A stretch of 64,000 nucleotides of DNA from Nitzschia sp. pyKryTriq1 (taxonomy: Eukaryota; Bacillariophyta; Bacillariophyceae; Bacillariales; Bacillariaceae): positions 1,482,001 through 1,546,000 of the forward strand of contig OY101120.1 of NCBI GenBank assembly GCA_956465555.1, written 5' to 3'. The number at the start of each line of letters is the position of its first letter. Position 1 is the first letter of the stretch. A program made the translations under genes and the position numbers. This document shows positions 54,101-64,000 of this stretch, piece by piece. The notes under the pieces were generated by a model, which was not told the DNA's origin, made no database searches, and worked only from the letters and a program-made list of their open reading frames with translations.

Positions 54101-57100
54101 TGAACATGTGATGACAGAAAAAATTAGTTTGCTTCGAAGCATTCTCGGTCCCTGCCTTTGAGCCAGGACTCTGCTGCGAACCACGACTTCGTGGCTGCGC
54201 TTTCTGAGTCGTAACTTGTGACAAGGTAAGATGGCTGATGCCGTTCTCTTGCAGATAATTTACCCCAGATCGTCCCGCTTGGCGGGGCGTATACTTGGAT
54301 CTGTCACGGTGTGTCCTGGGTGTCCCTGTTTTAGTAGTTTCCTCCAGCCATTTCCCCCACTGACCGTTACCAAGCCTTCGGTGGTAGGAATCTGCTGCGT
54401 GTATGAAGGCCTTCTGAACAAGAGGCGCGGTATTTTTCAATTCTTGAAGCACGACATCAAGACATATTGACAATCCACCATCATGATGTGTATCACTGGA
54501 CGCTGCCAGTGACTGGTATGTCAACACATGAGATAGTCCCATAAGTGAACGAACCACTGAGATTGATACTTCCCTGCGACCGATCTCGTCTAATTCTTTT
54601 ACAAGTGAGCGTCCCGTGGAAAGTTCTTCTGTTGTGGATGAAAAGCTCATTGCGCTCCCACGATGACTTTCGAAGAGAGATGTCACAATGCTGAGGAGAC
54701 GAGTGTGCAGAATTAAGAACTCAACATCTTCTGGCTGCATTACTGCAGTGAACGAAGCAACCAAGGCTAGTGTCATTGAGTCGACCATAAGGGAGCCAGA
54801 TGGACCTGGGGCACTTTTCTGCGAGGCTTCAAAGATTTCACACATGATCGTCCAAAGAGAATGGACATTTTCTTGAAGTGCAGCGCCCACGGTGCCAGAT
54901 ACCCCTGGGAGATTGGAAAGGTAATGAGCGCCAAGGTAGGTGCCATCGTCCATCTCGGCCTGCCTCTCGTGAGTTGCAAATAGACTTGCAAATCCCCTCC
55001 CAAGCATCCTCGGAAAACCTGTAGCCAAAGACTCGACAATAGCCGGACATTCGTTATGTGAAAACTCTTTCAAGAGCGACACCGCTTCGTGCATGGAGAT
55101 GACTCGCAAAATTCCGCGCTTTGTTGATCGTCCCATCTCTTCTTTTAGAATCTCGATGTCTTTTGTAGATTTCAATATTCTGAACATGTCCAACATGTCA
55201 GCTATGGCACCCTCAACCGATAACGCATCCTTCTTTGGAACCTCCAGTGAAAGGAGGAAACTTGCTATTGCTTTGTAAAGAAGACAACGCTCTCGGGCTT
55301 TATCCCGAGCTGATAATCCACCCCCATTTGTTGCAATCGCCGATCTCACTCCATTCTCCATAATTCTCTGAGCACCACTCCAGATTTCCTTTACCTCGGT
55401 GGAAACGTCACCATCGAGCCCAAGGCCGATGCTCCGAAGACCACAGTGGTGGATCAATGCGCAGACCAAAGAGATTCTCGCCTCGTCGTATTCGGCCCGA
55501 GATAGTACAGCAAGAGAGCCTACACCACCAGCCACAGAACAGACTCGCCCGTCAGCTTCCGAGACCAGGGTTCTGATGCTCTCGTCAAAGGAAACATAGG
55601 CGAGCCCGTTTCCCTGAGTTAGTACATGGCGCCTGAGAAAATCCTCCGAGACCAATGAGTGATAGTCACGAAATGATTCTTCCGTAGAAATCCGGGCAGG
55701 GGCAGCATACAGATCACGTATACTTTCCATGTTAAACAAAAGGCTTGCTTCGTCCGATCCAACAGAGGAACGGGAGAGTAATGCAAGCGCAAGACAGCTT
55801 TTTAGGTCTGAGTAATGTGACTTCCAGGCCAAATCAATCAGATCCGTATCTCTTGGTGGTTGCGGGTAGGAAAAATCCGCAGAAGCATCTTCAGCAAGCA
55901 TGGATGATAAGTGGCTATGTGCCAAACACAGCAGAGCTTTCCCGGCAGCAACAGAGTCAGCCAGAGAACCGCTGTCTTGCGACGGCACAGGGGCATCATT
56001 CAGCCGAAACATGCTAACCTTTCTGTCGTCGGCGTGAAGCAGACCGGCAATTTGCCCTGTGGTCCCAAATTGAACATTTCTGTAGTGACCTTCGAACTTC
56101 TTCCCATCGAGGCTCAGCCTTCCGCTGATGACGCATGAAGAAGAGGTCTCGTCAGAAGTTAAGGCACCGAATCCTTCGTCGTTTCCATCAGACCATTCTT
56201 CAACGAAATGAATAGAAGACCCCTTCACGTTGCCAAAAATGGACACCAGGCCGTTCTTCGACTTTCCGGTAGTACCAACCCCGCTGCCTTCGAATCCAAT
56301 GACGAAGCCCTCTTTGTCCTTCGTAGAAGTGATATCTACAACGTACTCTTCCGAGTCTGAGCTTGAGCCTGAGGACCCAGTGGCACGAATGACCCATTTG
56401 CCTTCATGCAGTCCATTTGGAAAAACCAGTTGATTCACGACTCGGTTTTGAAACTTCTCCAGCTCCAACACGCATTCGGTCAATTGTGGAAGCAAGGCCA
56501 AAGCACACCTCTGCGATAGAACAGGTATTGTTGGAGGGACCAAACACAAAGCAGATGCTAGGCATGGTAGAAGGGTCGAATACAGAGTTTCATCGATGCC
56601 TTCTTGAAAGCCGCGGACGATGTCTTTCAATGTCCGAGCGGCGTACTCAATCCCGTCCCATGAGAGCGTATCATTGAATTTTTGAATGCTGGTCAGCTGT
56701 GCGTTCGTGTTTGGTTGTGAGCCCTTTACCTGTACCACTCTGGGGTAGTAGCACATGCCGCCTGACAGGTCGATAGCACTTTCCCTATGCACTGCAACTT
56801 GACCACTTTCGACGGTGAGAAGCGTCACGCGATCATCCCTCTGGTACAACCCGACAGCTGGAAACAGTCGTGAATCCAGTGGTAGACCTTCGAAGGCGAT
56901 TCCCCAGTCCTCTACAGTCCCGCCAACATGGGCATGTCGTCGCGGAGATGCCAGATTATTTTGCACTGCAGGATCGAGCGAAAACGAATTCGAAGAAGCA
57001 TTGTCCTTCCACGAGCTGAAGCTTAGCGTTCCTGCATCAGTATCCAGTGTGACCACGATCGTCGAACCTGTCCGGAAAGTCGCTCCGTAATCTCCACGAA

Positions 57101-60100
57101 TTTTTCTTCTGTCATGCCACAGGGCTTGGGTCCCGATCATCCCCCAACCGTATTTGTCTCCTCCGACGTATGTTCGTGTGCTTGCTTGAGTTGTGGAAAC
57201 TCCAATGAACACGTGACCACGCTCGCACTTGTCGAGTCTTACCGCCCAACGATGAGTACCGGTCTTCGGAGAAAAAGAAGACGAAGAAAGAACAGTGCCC
57301 CATACTTTTGAAGCCCGTTGGTTGACAGCAGACCCGTTGGTACCGCCTTCGCTTTCGTTCGGAACGATAGCCATTGAATCAGAACATTTTGTTGCATCAA
57401 AAACCAGTGAGTCGGAAGGACTTGTGCTAACTCTAACGCTGTCCGCAGGCGACGGACTCAGCAACAATGCGGCGTCCTCTGTTTCTGAATCGGCGCAGGC
57501 GTACAACCCATCCCACAAAAGAATACGAACATGGAACTTGTGGCAAATGGCAAGGTAGAGGCTCTGGAGCTCCCCTGATAAACCACCAAGGTCTTTCGAT
57601 AGAGATCCAATCAACGCAACCAACGCGCTGGAGCATTGGGGCAATTTATTCTGACTGGCATTTTCACTCCCACAAGATATGTCTTCTGCTTCTTCTGGCA
57701 AATAGCATGCCGGGCTGGACACAAAACAGTCTAAAAGATCGCTTACCCGAAGGCGTCTACACATGACATGTAGTTTGTGAAAATTGGCCTCCGATACAGA
57801 CGACGGCAACGAAGCCAATTTTTCGAAAGATCGGTAGTCAGCCGTCTTCGAAGAATTCGAGCATTCTACTAGGAGGGACCGGAGGACTTCGGTCTGTAGG
57901 GAAACAGTAGGGTGCATGATTGGTACGGCTTCTCCCCAGAGTAGCACCGCAAACTGATACAACCTCAAAGACAAAAAAGAGTCACGAGTGTCACCCCCTG
58001 CCCCCAAACTTGGATCAGAGATCGTTGCCGACGAGATGATAAAGGACTCGAGTGCTGCAGAGAGCTTGGAGATCACTGTCTTTGGGAGTAGGTCATGACA
58101 GCCAGTGGCAGATACCGATTGCCGTTCTTGCAACCAACGTCGAACCACATACTGCAGGAAAACGTGCAGACACTTCATAGAAAGGTGGGTGGAATGAGAG
58201 AAAAGTTCCACTTGGTGCTTCCAAGATGCTGTCCTACGCCGAAGGGATCTCAGCAGGGCTGCCGCATCATGGGCTGCTGCAGCTGCTTTGCGGCGCATTC
58301 CTTTTGCTTCGAGTGACTCTTTGGACTCGGCTTCTTCATCAAGGTAATGGAGGGCCATTGCAAGCGCGGGGTCGTCGCCTTCAGTTGGTGAGCTGCCATC
58401 CACGCCTCTTTTGCTTTCGTCGCCCTCAGCTTCGACAGCTCTACTTTCCCGTGCAAGCGCAATTGTGAGCTTATTCATGGCGTCATTGCGCCTATCATTG
58501 ATCAAGAGAAAGAGAGACACCAACATTTGGAGCGAAACAGCAATTTCGTTTCCCGTATCTTGGGATGGTCGTTGCGACTTTAGGAATTGATGATTTGGTG
58601 GAAATAGTGAAGAGCCCATTCCGCCCGCGATGGTGGATCTCAAAACATCATTTTGAGAAAATGCTGTACTTTCTTCGCGTCCTCGAAATTTGTGGCGCTC
58701 GATTGATTCTAACGTAAACCGAAGCAAATGCATCAACACATGTGGAGCTGGTAGAGTTCCAAAGCGATTCAACGCCGCGGGGTCAAAATACGGAGACTCT
58801 TTTTCCACCTGATCTGAATCAATCGTCGTATCCAAGAGATGACTGTAAGGATACACCTTGGGTGGTGGTGGAATAACAGGTAGCGGACTATCCTCGTTGG
58901 GCTCGGGGGTGGACGAGTAATCTTTCTTGGATATGGGGGTCTCAGTGCCTGGTGTGACGGGGCCCGGGGATAGGATCGGTGATACCAATGGGTCGAGTTC
59001 GGACGATGATGTGTCTACTCGCAGCGACTGAGAATGCTCTGAGAGACTCAATGCAAGAGCCTCACGGAGAACCATGTCATCATCGATATCTCCGTCCTCG
59101 ACAGCTTCTTCTTCTTCTTCGCTGTCGCCATGTGGACTAGGCTGCTGCCCGTTTTCGCCCGTGTCGATTTCAGAACTTGATGAAGACGAAGAGGAGGACG
59201 AAGATCCATTCCCAAGACCTTGCTGTTCCGACTCATCATAGTCTGAGTCCCGATCACTGGCACTATCTGACGAGTCACCATCGTCTGACGAGTCTTCTCC
59301 GGTAGCAGACGAAATAATTTGCTCAAAAATTGCAGTACTCAGAGCTGCTGCAGCTGCTTCAATGTCTTCTTGGACATTCGATAAATCTTCCCGGACGGCA
59401 ATAACATCCGGAGTGGACGCTGGCTGAGGTGTAGAAACAACTGGAGTATCGACCACTGGGGACGAGGCCATGTCACCACTGCTCCCTACTACCGCGGGTG
59501 TTTGGGGAGTTGAATCAACATCTCCTAGTAGGGCCTGCATCGGATCGGGCTGTTCGCGTGTGGAATCGTCCAGTTTCGATAATAAACGTTCTTTTTGAAT
59601 TTCAATTCGTTCTTCATACAATGCCGCCGCTTCCCCAAGGTACGACAGTAGTTCGGCATCCAAACTCCAAGGGTTTTTGTCATCTTCTTCTGGTCGCACC
59701 ACCGATAGGATGGAACCAACCTGCATCGGCGGAGGGCTGGAAGGGTCTGCCTGTTCTTCTGACTCAGAGATACCATCATCCTTGACTTCGTAAGACGTTA
59801 CCAACGACAACACCGTAATCAAGAGCCCATGAAGCTTTGCCGCCCCCTCCTCGTTCTTGGAAAGATTTGAGATCAACGACTCCAACTGATATGCACCCGA
59901 ATTCTGGATTTCTTCTGTTCCCGTGATGGTGGTGCTCGTCTTGTTCGCACTGTCTTCCTTCGAAAATGCCGAATGATCCATCACCGACTGCAACAGCGAC
60001 CACAAATCGAGGGATTCGTTTTCTCCATACACATGTCGCAAGGCAGCCACGAGCTGCGGAGAAGGGGCCACGCCGGAGGTCTTGGACTTGCCCCGCTTGG

Positions 60101-60535
60101 CAGCTAGTATCTTGGCATGGTGCCGAATTATCCTCTCCTTTCGACTTTCTCCAACAGACAACAACCGGTCCGAAAAGGATGCGCTATGTCGCTCACCAAA
60201 GACGTCATCATACTTGACAAGCTGATCGATTTCATACTTGGCCAGCGCGTACGCCTGCTCCACCAGCGCCGACTTGGTGACCAAGTTCGGACGATGCAAC
60301 AGAGCTTGGGGGACGGATTCCTCCTATGTGTTTGAAAGGAGCAACACAAATGTAGGTCAGTACTAGCTACTGTACAACGACACCAGGGGAAAGGTCCTTT
60401 TCGAGGTGGAACGCGCCGTAGTGGGCTCGCTGACGGTACGGCCGGGCTTCACTGATGGCGATGATTCTTCTCTTGCCTTCACCAACAACTTACCAGGACT
60501 CGAGCGGCGCGGTAAAAGGAGCCATGGGGCTCCAT
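45129..60535 (-). CDS. Giant HECT E3 ubiquitin ligase with SPRY, UBA and MIB/HERC2-like modules (HECTD4/HERC-like)
   Basis: Exon 1 (60535-60494) encodes only MEPHGSFYRAARVL. A 170-nt intron (GTAAGT...CATAG) leads to one 15,195-nt exon, 60323-45129, for 5078 residues in all. The large frame has no suitable ATG at its 5' end, and this splice supplies one in phase. Order: HEAT/helical N-terminus with an acidic Ser/Asp/Glu tract (about 355-430); SPRY 1 (about 1010-1190, RWAVRLDKCERGHVFIGVS); two UBA-like domains (about 2630-2760, MAELGLPRSW and MEMGFPSRW); an Asp/Glu tract; SPRY 2 (about 2850-2975, KWYYEAILETAG); an MIB/HERC2-like part split by a charged insert (about 3590-3765, VRGLDWTVGNSNG ... 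RVRWHLTGEEGIYRYG); SPRY 3 (about 3950-4100, HYWEVKLEQADIGSVFIGV); and HECT (about 4745-5078) with the catalytic Cys in PSASTCFFSL near residue 5031. It transfers ubiquitin through that cysteine. Substrates are unknown. Confidence 0.9.
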
Positions 60536-60975
60536 GTCAACGAGTGTTTCAATGGCCCGTTCCCTTCCCGAAGGAAGGCTTTCGACCGACATTGTTTGTT
60601 AGACCTAAAAGATGAGATATACGAACTTTCTTTCTTTGAAGTTTTGATCTTGTTGTTGATGTTGATGTTGATATTGATGATCACAATGCCGGGTTTCATC
60701 GATCGCAGCCGAAACGGGCATTTTTGATTTTTGTTGCTCGTCACGATGACACCAGCTAGCGCTGCGCGGCAGCTATGTGTGTCACTACCGGTACGGGTAC
60801 GAGTATGGTCCTCGTACTGCTACAAGGGTGCCGAGTTCGAGTGCGTGTGCCGACCAGGCTAGCAGGGACAAATAAACAACACGGGTGTTGAAATACTAAG
60901 GTAATGAGCCTAGTATTTGGGCGAATAGTGTTTTAGCGTTTCCTAAATGGAATTATTAACGCCAATCCGATCGCC

Positions 60976-61047
60976 CCCCTTCGAGGCCCCTATAGGGGCC
61001 TCGAAGGGGTTTTTTCGAGGCCCCCCGAGGCCCCTATAGGGGCCTCG
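60976..61047. repeat. Two perfect palindromes sharing GAGGCCCCTATAGGGGCCTC, plus a half site
   Basis: 60976-61009 is a 34-bp perfect palindrome and 61026-61047 a 22-bp one. Both are centred on CCCCTATAGGGG and flanked by TTCGAGG or CGAGG. A half copy (CCTTCGAGGCCCCTA) follows at 61066-61080, and another partial TTCGAGGCCCC at 61014-61024. They could form cruciforms or strong RNA hairpins. Confidence 0.9.
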
Positions 61048-61711
61048 AAGTCTTAAAACTCGGCCCTTCGAGGCCCCTACTTTCTTATCTCTTCTGAAAA
61101 CAAATAGAGATAAGAGCCTCCCTCCGACATTTGCAATTTTTATTTCTTCCTGGCATCATTTTCATTGTTCATCATGTGGAGATTCGTGCAACTGCAGCGA
61201 ATCAGACACAACATGTGTTGATGGTGAGGACAGAGAAGGCGACGACATATTTTTTTATTTATTTTTGTTTTGTTTTATTTTTGAGGATCAGAGCTGAAGG
61301 GCTCGAGGTGTGTGGTGAAACATTATGCAATAAAGGTGGGACCTATTGCATCGCTGTCTCACGGGGACCGAATGAATAATGACGTTCGTCTGACGTGACT
61401 CAGATGATATCGGTAGCACCGGCCCGTGCAATGATGAGTATCATGCTAGTAATACTGGTATAGCTGGCGGGCTCGACCAGCGAGCCTCAGATCACTGTAT
61501 CAGCGATGGTTGGGCGCGAGGCTCGACCATCACGTAAAGCCATAGTTTTGTTTTGTTATCCTTCAACAGTACGATCAATTCGGGATCGCTTGGCAAGGGG
61601 AATCGTGTCCCTCTTGCGGATTGCATCACCGACGAGATCGAGGATGCTTTCCCTGCTCCCGGTGGCAACTATACTGGATTCCGTTGTGGATTCCTCAATT
61701 AGATTGTAATA

Positions 61712-61794
61712 GTTGTTGTTGTTAACTACCTCCGGTGACTTTGAGCTTGCCCAGCATGGGATTCCAATCCCGGCAGAGGCTCGCGGGCACCTAG
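61712..61794 (+). repeat. 83-bp dispersed repeat, copy 2
   Basis: It nearly matches the inverse of 20599-20684 and is related to 10611-10692. It begins in a GTT-triplet run (GTTGTTGTTGTTAAC), includes GGGATTCCAATCCC and ends at GGGCACCTAG. It has no coding potential. Confidence 0.8.
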
Positions 61795-62329
61795 TACTAG
61801 TACTAGTAGCATTCCAACTAGTACTACTAGTATTGTAATATATTCACTATGTATATGTCTCGTACGCAACGATTCTTCCTCGTCATCGTCCTCGGAATCT
61901 TGTACTCCTGGAGTACTAGTAACTCCGTATTGTCCTCGACTTCGTCTCTTCCGTATTCGGATACGTAGTTTTCACGATCGCGTTCCGTTCGTGGAGTCCA
62001 GGAGCAAGACGGCTGCGCGATAGCTAAAATTTCATCGAATGTCATCAAGTTCGATGGACCCCTTTATGGCCAGATATGCAGAGTAACTGGGGTTTCGTCT
62101 GGCGTTCTGTCCCCACTCTGCGGCTAGAGGGTTATTGGTCCACCTTGCCAGGGGCACACACTCCGTCCTTCCCCAACCATCATGCTAATAAGCTCCAGCG
62201 CACCCTTGTGGTGCAACTTGTAGCTATGACGATGCATTCAATTTTTGTGTTCATTGCCTCTTTTCGACCGCTGACTTCCCCCCTGTGATCTTCTAAACAG
62301 AAAGCAAAGGAACCATTCGAGTCGCGGCC

Positions 62330-63618
62330 ATGTTTCGATTGGTGGGCGCTCGATTGGTGAAATCTTCCAGCGCGTCGTGTCCATCCAACCCAATCCGATC
62401 GTTTCATCTCTCCTTGGCTCGATCGAGTGGAAAGAAATCCACCACCAGTCGGGATACTCGTATTGCGGGACGTCTACGATTCTACAAACAAGTCGGAGTG
62501 GAGGAGGTGGAAGCTCCATGGGATAGCGCTGCGAAGAAAAAGGATCCCAATAATGAGGAGGATGTTAATTGTGTGGCATCTCCCATTTCGGCAGGAGTGG
62601 ATGGAACAGACTCGGCCTCGGGAGTCCATCGTCCATCCTCTTTATCGGACACCTCTTCTTCTTTCAAGCACATGCTTTCACCTCGGCCTCCCGGCGCGTC
62701 CACCGAATTCCAAGACGATGATGATTCTTCCTCATCCACTCGATGGTTTGGTGTCACCTTGGACGGTCGGGGGGTTTCCACACCCATGGGAAACAAGCTG
62801 GCGGTACCCTCGGAAAAATTAGCGCACATGATTGCAGCGGAATGGGATGCTCAAGACAAGCATTTGAGACCCGTCAATATGCCTTTGATGACGCTCGCAT
62901 GTACGGCTTTAGATCAAGTGGCGCATCATCCAAATGTCTATCGAGAACAGTCCTTGCGATTTCTGCCCACCGATACGGTGAGTGCTGAACTGGAAAATTG
63001 GAATTATTCTTGTTTTTTTAGTTCGATGATCCATCCTAGCTGTCCATACTGACAGGCCATGACCACTCAACTCCATAATCCTGCCACCACCTTTCTGTTC
63101 CATACTCGTAGACTTGCTTTTGGGCAGATCCCACAGAAGATCGTGTCTTACATCGACGCCAAATAGAGGCATGGAAAGACTTACACAGTTTTGTCGAGGA
63201 GCGTTTGGCAAACGCTCCCGCGTTTGCAATGGGTTCCCATGAAGCTCTGGTAATGTCCCGCAAACGAGGAGAGGCGAAACCTTCCGCTGGACTCCCTCAT
63301 CCTCCCGGCTTGCTGAAACAAGCTCACGATTGGACCCATTCATTGGATGCGTGGCATTTGGTTTCCTTGTCGAGTGTGTGCTCACAATCCAAGAGCTTTT
63401 TGGTGGCGTGGGGTATGTTGGAACCAGGATCTCCGATGCGGGAAGTACAGAAAGCCATCGAAGCATCGCGCGTCGAAGAAGAATTCCAAATATCTTGTTG
63501 GGGACTTGTGGAGGGTGGCCATGACTATGATAGACTCAACTGTTCGATACAATTGTACTCTGCACAGCTCTTTGTCAAGGCAATCGCTCTTGATAATGAT
63601 CTGAATCGAAAAGTTTAG
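62330..63618 (+). CDS. ATP12: ATP12-family mitochondrial F1-ATPase assembly chaperone
   Basis: There are two exons, 62330-62977 and 63112-63618, with a 134-nt intron (GTGAGT...CTCGTAG). They give 384 residues. The N-terminus (MFRLVGARLVKSSSAS ... RSFHLSLARSSGKK) is a mitochondrial presequence. Residues about 40-130 include a charged disordered insert not usual in the family. The ATP12 domain starts at WFGVTLDGRGVSTPMGNKL and contains LAHMIAAEWDAQ, NMPLMTLACTALDQV and, across the splice, FLPTDTTCFWADPTEDR. Exon 2 gives the conserved MSRKRGEAKP and SLDAWHL ... SKSFLVAWGML. ATP12 binds the alpha subunit of F1 and prevents its aggregation during ATP synthase assembly. The C-terminus (REVQKAIEASRVEEEFQI) is the family's acidic helical end. 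Confidence 0.92.
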
Positions 63619-63726
63619 TGAACAAACAGACGAATACGAGACTACCCCTACTGTACTGGCTGGTTCACTTTAGACAAAGATGGAACCTTAGTATTTTTTA
63701 ACCTGAACCCTCATGGCGATTTATTC

Positions 63727-64000
63727 TCATACATCGTCGCCGAGAATGGAGACACCATTCTGCAGTTGTTGTGTGTACCGATTCAATGCCGCCACAATCT
63801 GTTCATCCTGAGCCTGTCGTTCTTCCACTTCGAGCTCAATTTCAGACCGCAAGAATCCTAGCTCTTCTTCAATGCGCCGCTGAAAAGACGTTTGCTCCCT
63901 TTCTCGTTGTGTCTCTTTTTCCATTAGTATCTTTTCGAGCTTGGCAACTTGGTCAAGGCGTTCTTGCCGTTCGGCATTCCATCGATCTTCGAATTCCTTG
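63727..64000 (-). CDS. SF-assemblin/beta-giardin-like coiled-coil protein, C-terminal part
   Basis: The frame is open from the window edge at 64000 to the stop at 63729-63727, giving about 90 residues. It is continuously alpha-helical and highly charged (WNAERQERLDQVAKLEK, then REREQTSFQRRIEEELGFL). It ends in DEQIVAALNRYTQQLQNGVSIL, which closely resembles the C-terminal end of SF-assemblins, the proteins of striated microtubule-associated fibres at basal bodies. Vegetative diatoms lack flagella, so the protein may serve the centrosome-like microtubule centre or flagellate gametes. The N-terminus is outside the window. Confidence 0.75.
   Translation of the reverse strand, partial: KEFEDRWNAERQERLDQVAKLEKILMEKETQREREQTSFQRRIEEELGFLRSEIELEVEERQAQDEQIVAALNRYTQQLQNGVSILGDDV

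Larger units (their letters stand above)
60536..62329. other. Divergent intergenic region between the ligase and ATP12 genes
   Basis: The region contains a GTTGATGTTGATATTGATGA run (60654-60677), GTAC words at 60788-60822, the palindrome cluster at 60976-61047, a T-rich ATTTATTTTTGTTTTG run (61251-61285), a copy of the 83-bp dispersed repeat and CTAGTACTAG words (61791-61835). No gene is recognised. Confidence 0.6.

Overview
The window is nuclear DNA from a stramenopile, most likely a raphid pennate diatom resembling Seminavis or Phaeodactylum. The taxon is inferred. Supporting signs are short introns (66-170 nt) with GTRNG donors; a plastid pre-sequence with an ATAF signal-cleavage motif; tandem C-x4-C-x9-C-x2-H (WRKY19-type) zinc fingers; a membrane-anchored LRR protein; a Ty1/copia remnant of the type common in diatoms; and Crypton-type recombinase and GCR1_C-like sequences. 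There is no operon structure. Genes lie on both strands with AT-poorer coding blocks.

Layout. 1-3433 (-) is the N-terminal two-thirds of a MON2 homologue. 3736-5282 is a candidate mobile element carrying one gene (zinc finger, acidic coil and GCR1_C-like DNA-binding domain). 6072-8147 (+) encodes an FHA-like protein. 8802-9785 (-) and 11279-13453 (-) are two paralogous zinc-finger regulators. 15806-18434 (-) is an LRR membrane protein. 20822-22000 (+) is a SpoU RNA methyltransferase. 22195-24194 (-) is a secreted or plastid protein with a coiled coil and three copies of an unnamed repeat. 25682-29075 (+) is a plastid Mfd/TRCF-like CarD-helicase. 31237-34624 (+) is an OSCA/TMEM63 channel, convergent with an AspH-sulfotransferase fusion (34657-36486, -).

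36.5-39.0 kb is a transposon graveyard: a Ty3/gypsy scrap, a Crypton recombinase fragment and an internally deleted copy of the 3.7-5.3 kb element. It is followed by a membrane protein kinase (39117-40661, +), a trypsin-like protease (41161-42735, -), a copia fossil (43365-44428) and a Tat-type thylakoid-lumen protein (44534-45034, +). 45129-60535 (-) is a giant SPRY/MIB/UBA/HECT ubiquitin ligase of about 5078 residues with one tiny first exon. The right end has a pair of perfect palindromes, the F1-ATPase assembly factor ATP12 (62330-63618, +) and the C-terminus of an SF-assemblin-like protein (63727-64000, -).

Most genes are unrelated housekeeping or signalling genes. The clearest non-gene signals are the two-copy mobile element, an 83-bp dispersed repeat in three copies, GTAC-palindrome low-complexity islands that lie almost always on the 5' side of genes, and the GAGGCCCCTATAGGGGCCTC palindrome cluster. 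Splice junctions were placed by hand from donor/acceptor sequence and reading frame; none has transcript support here.
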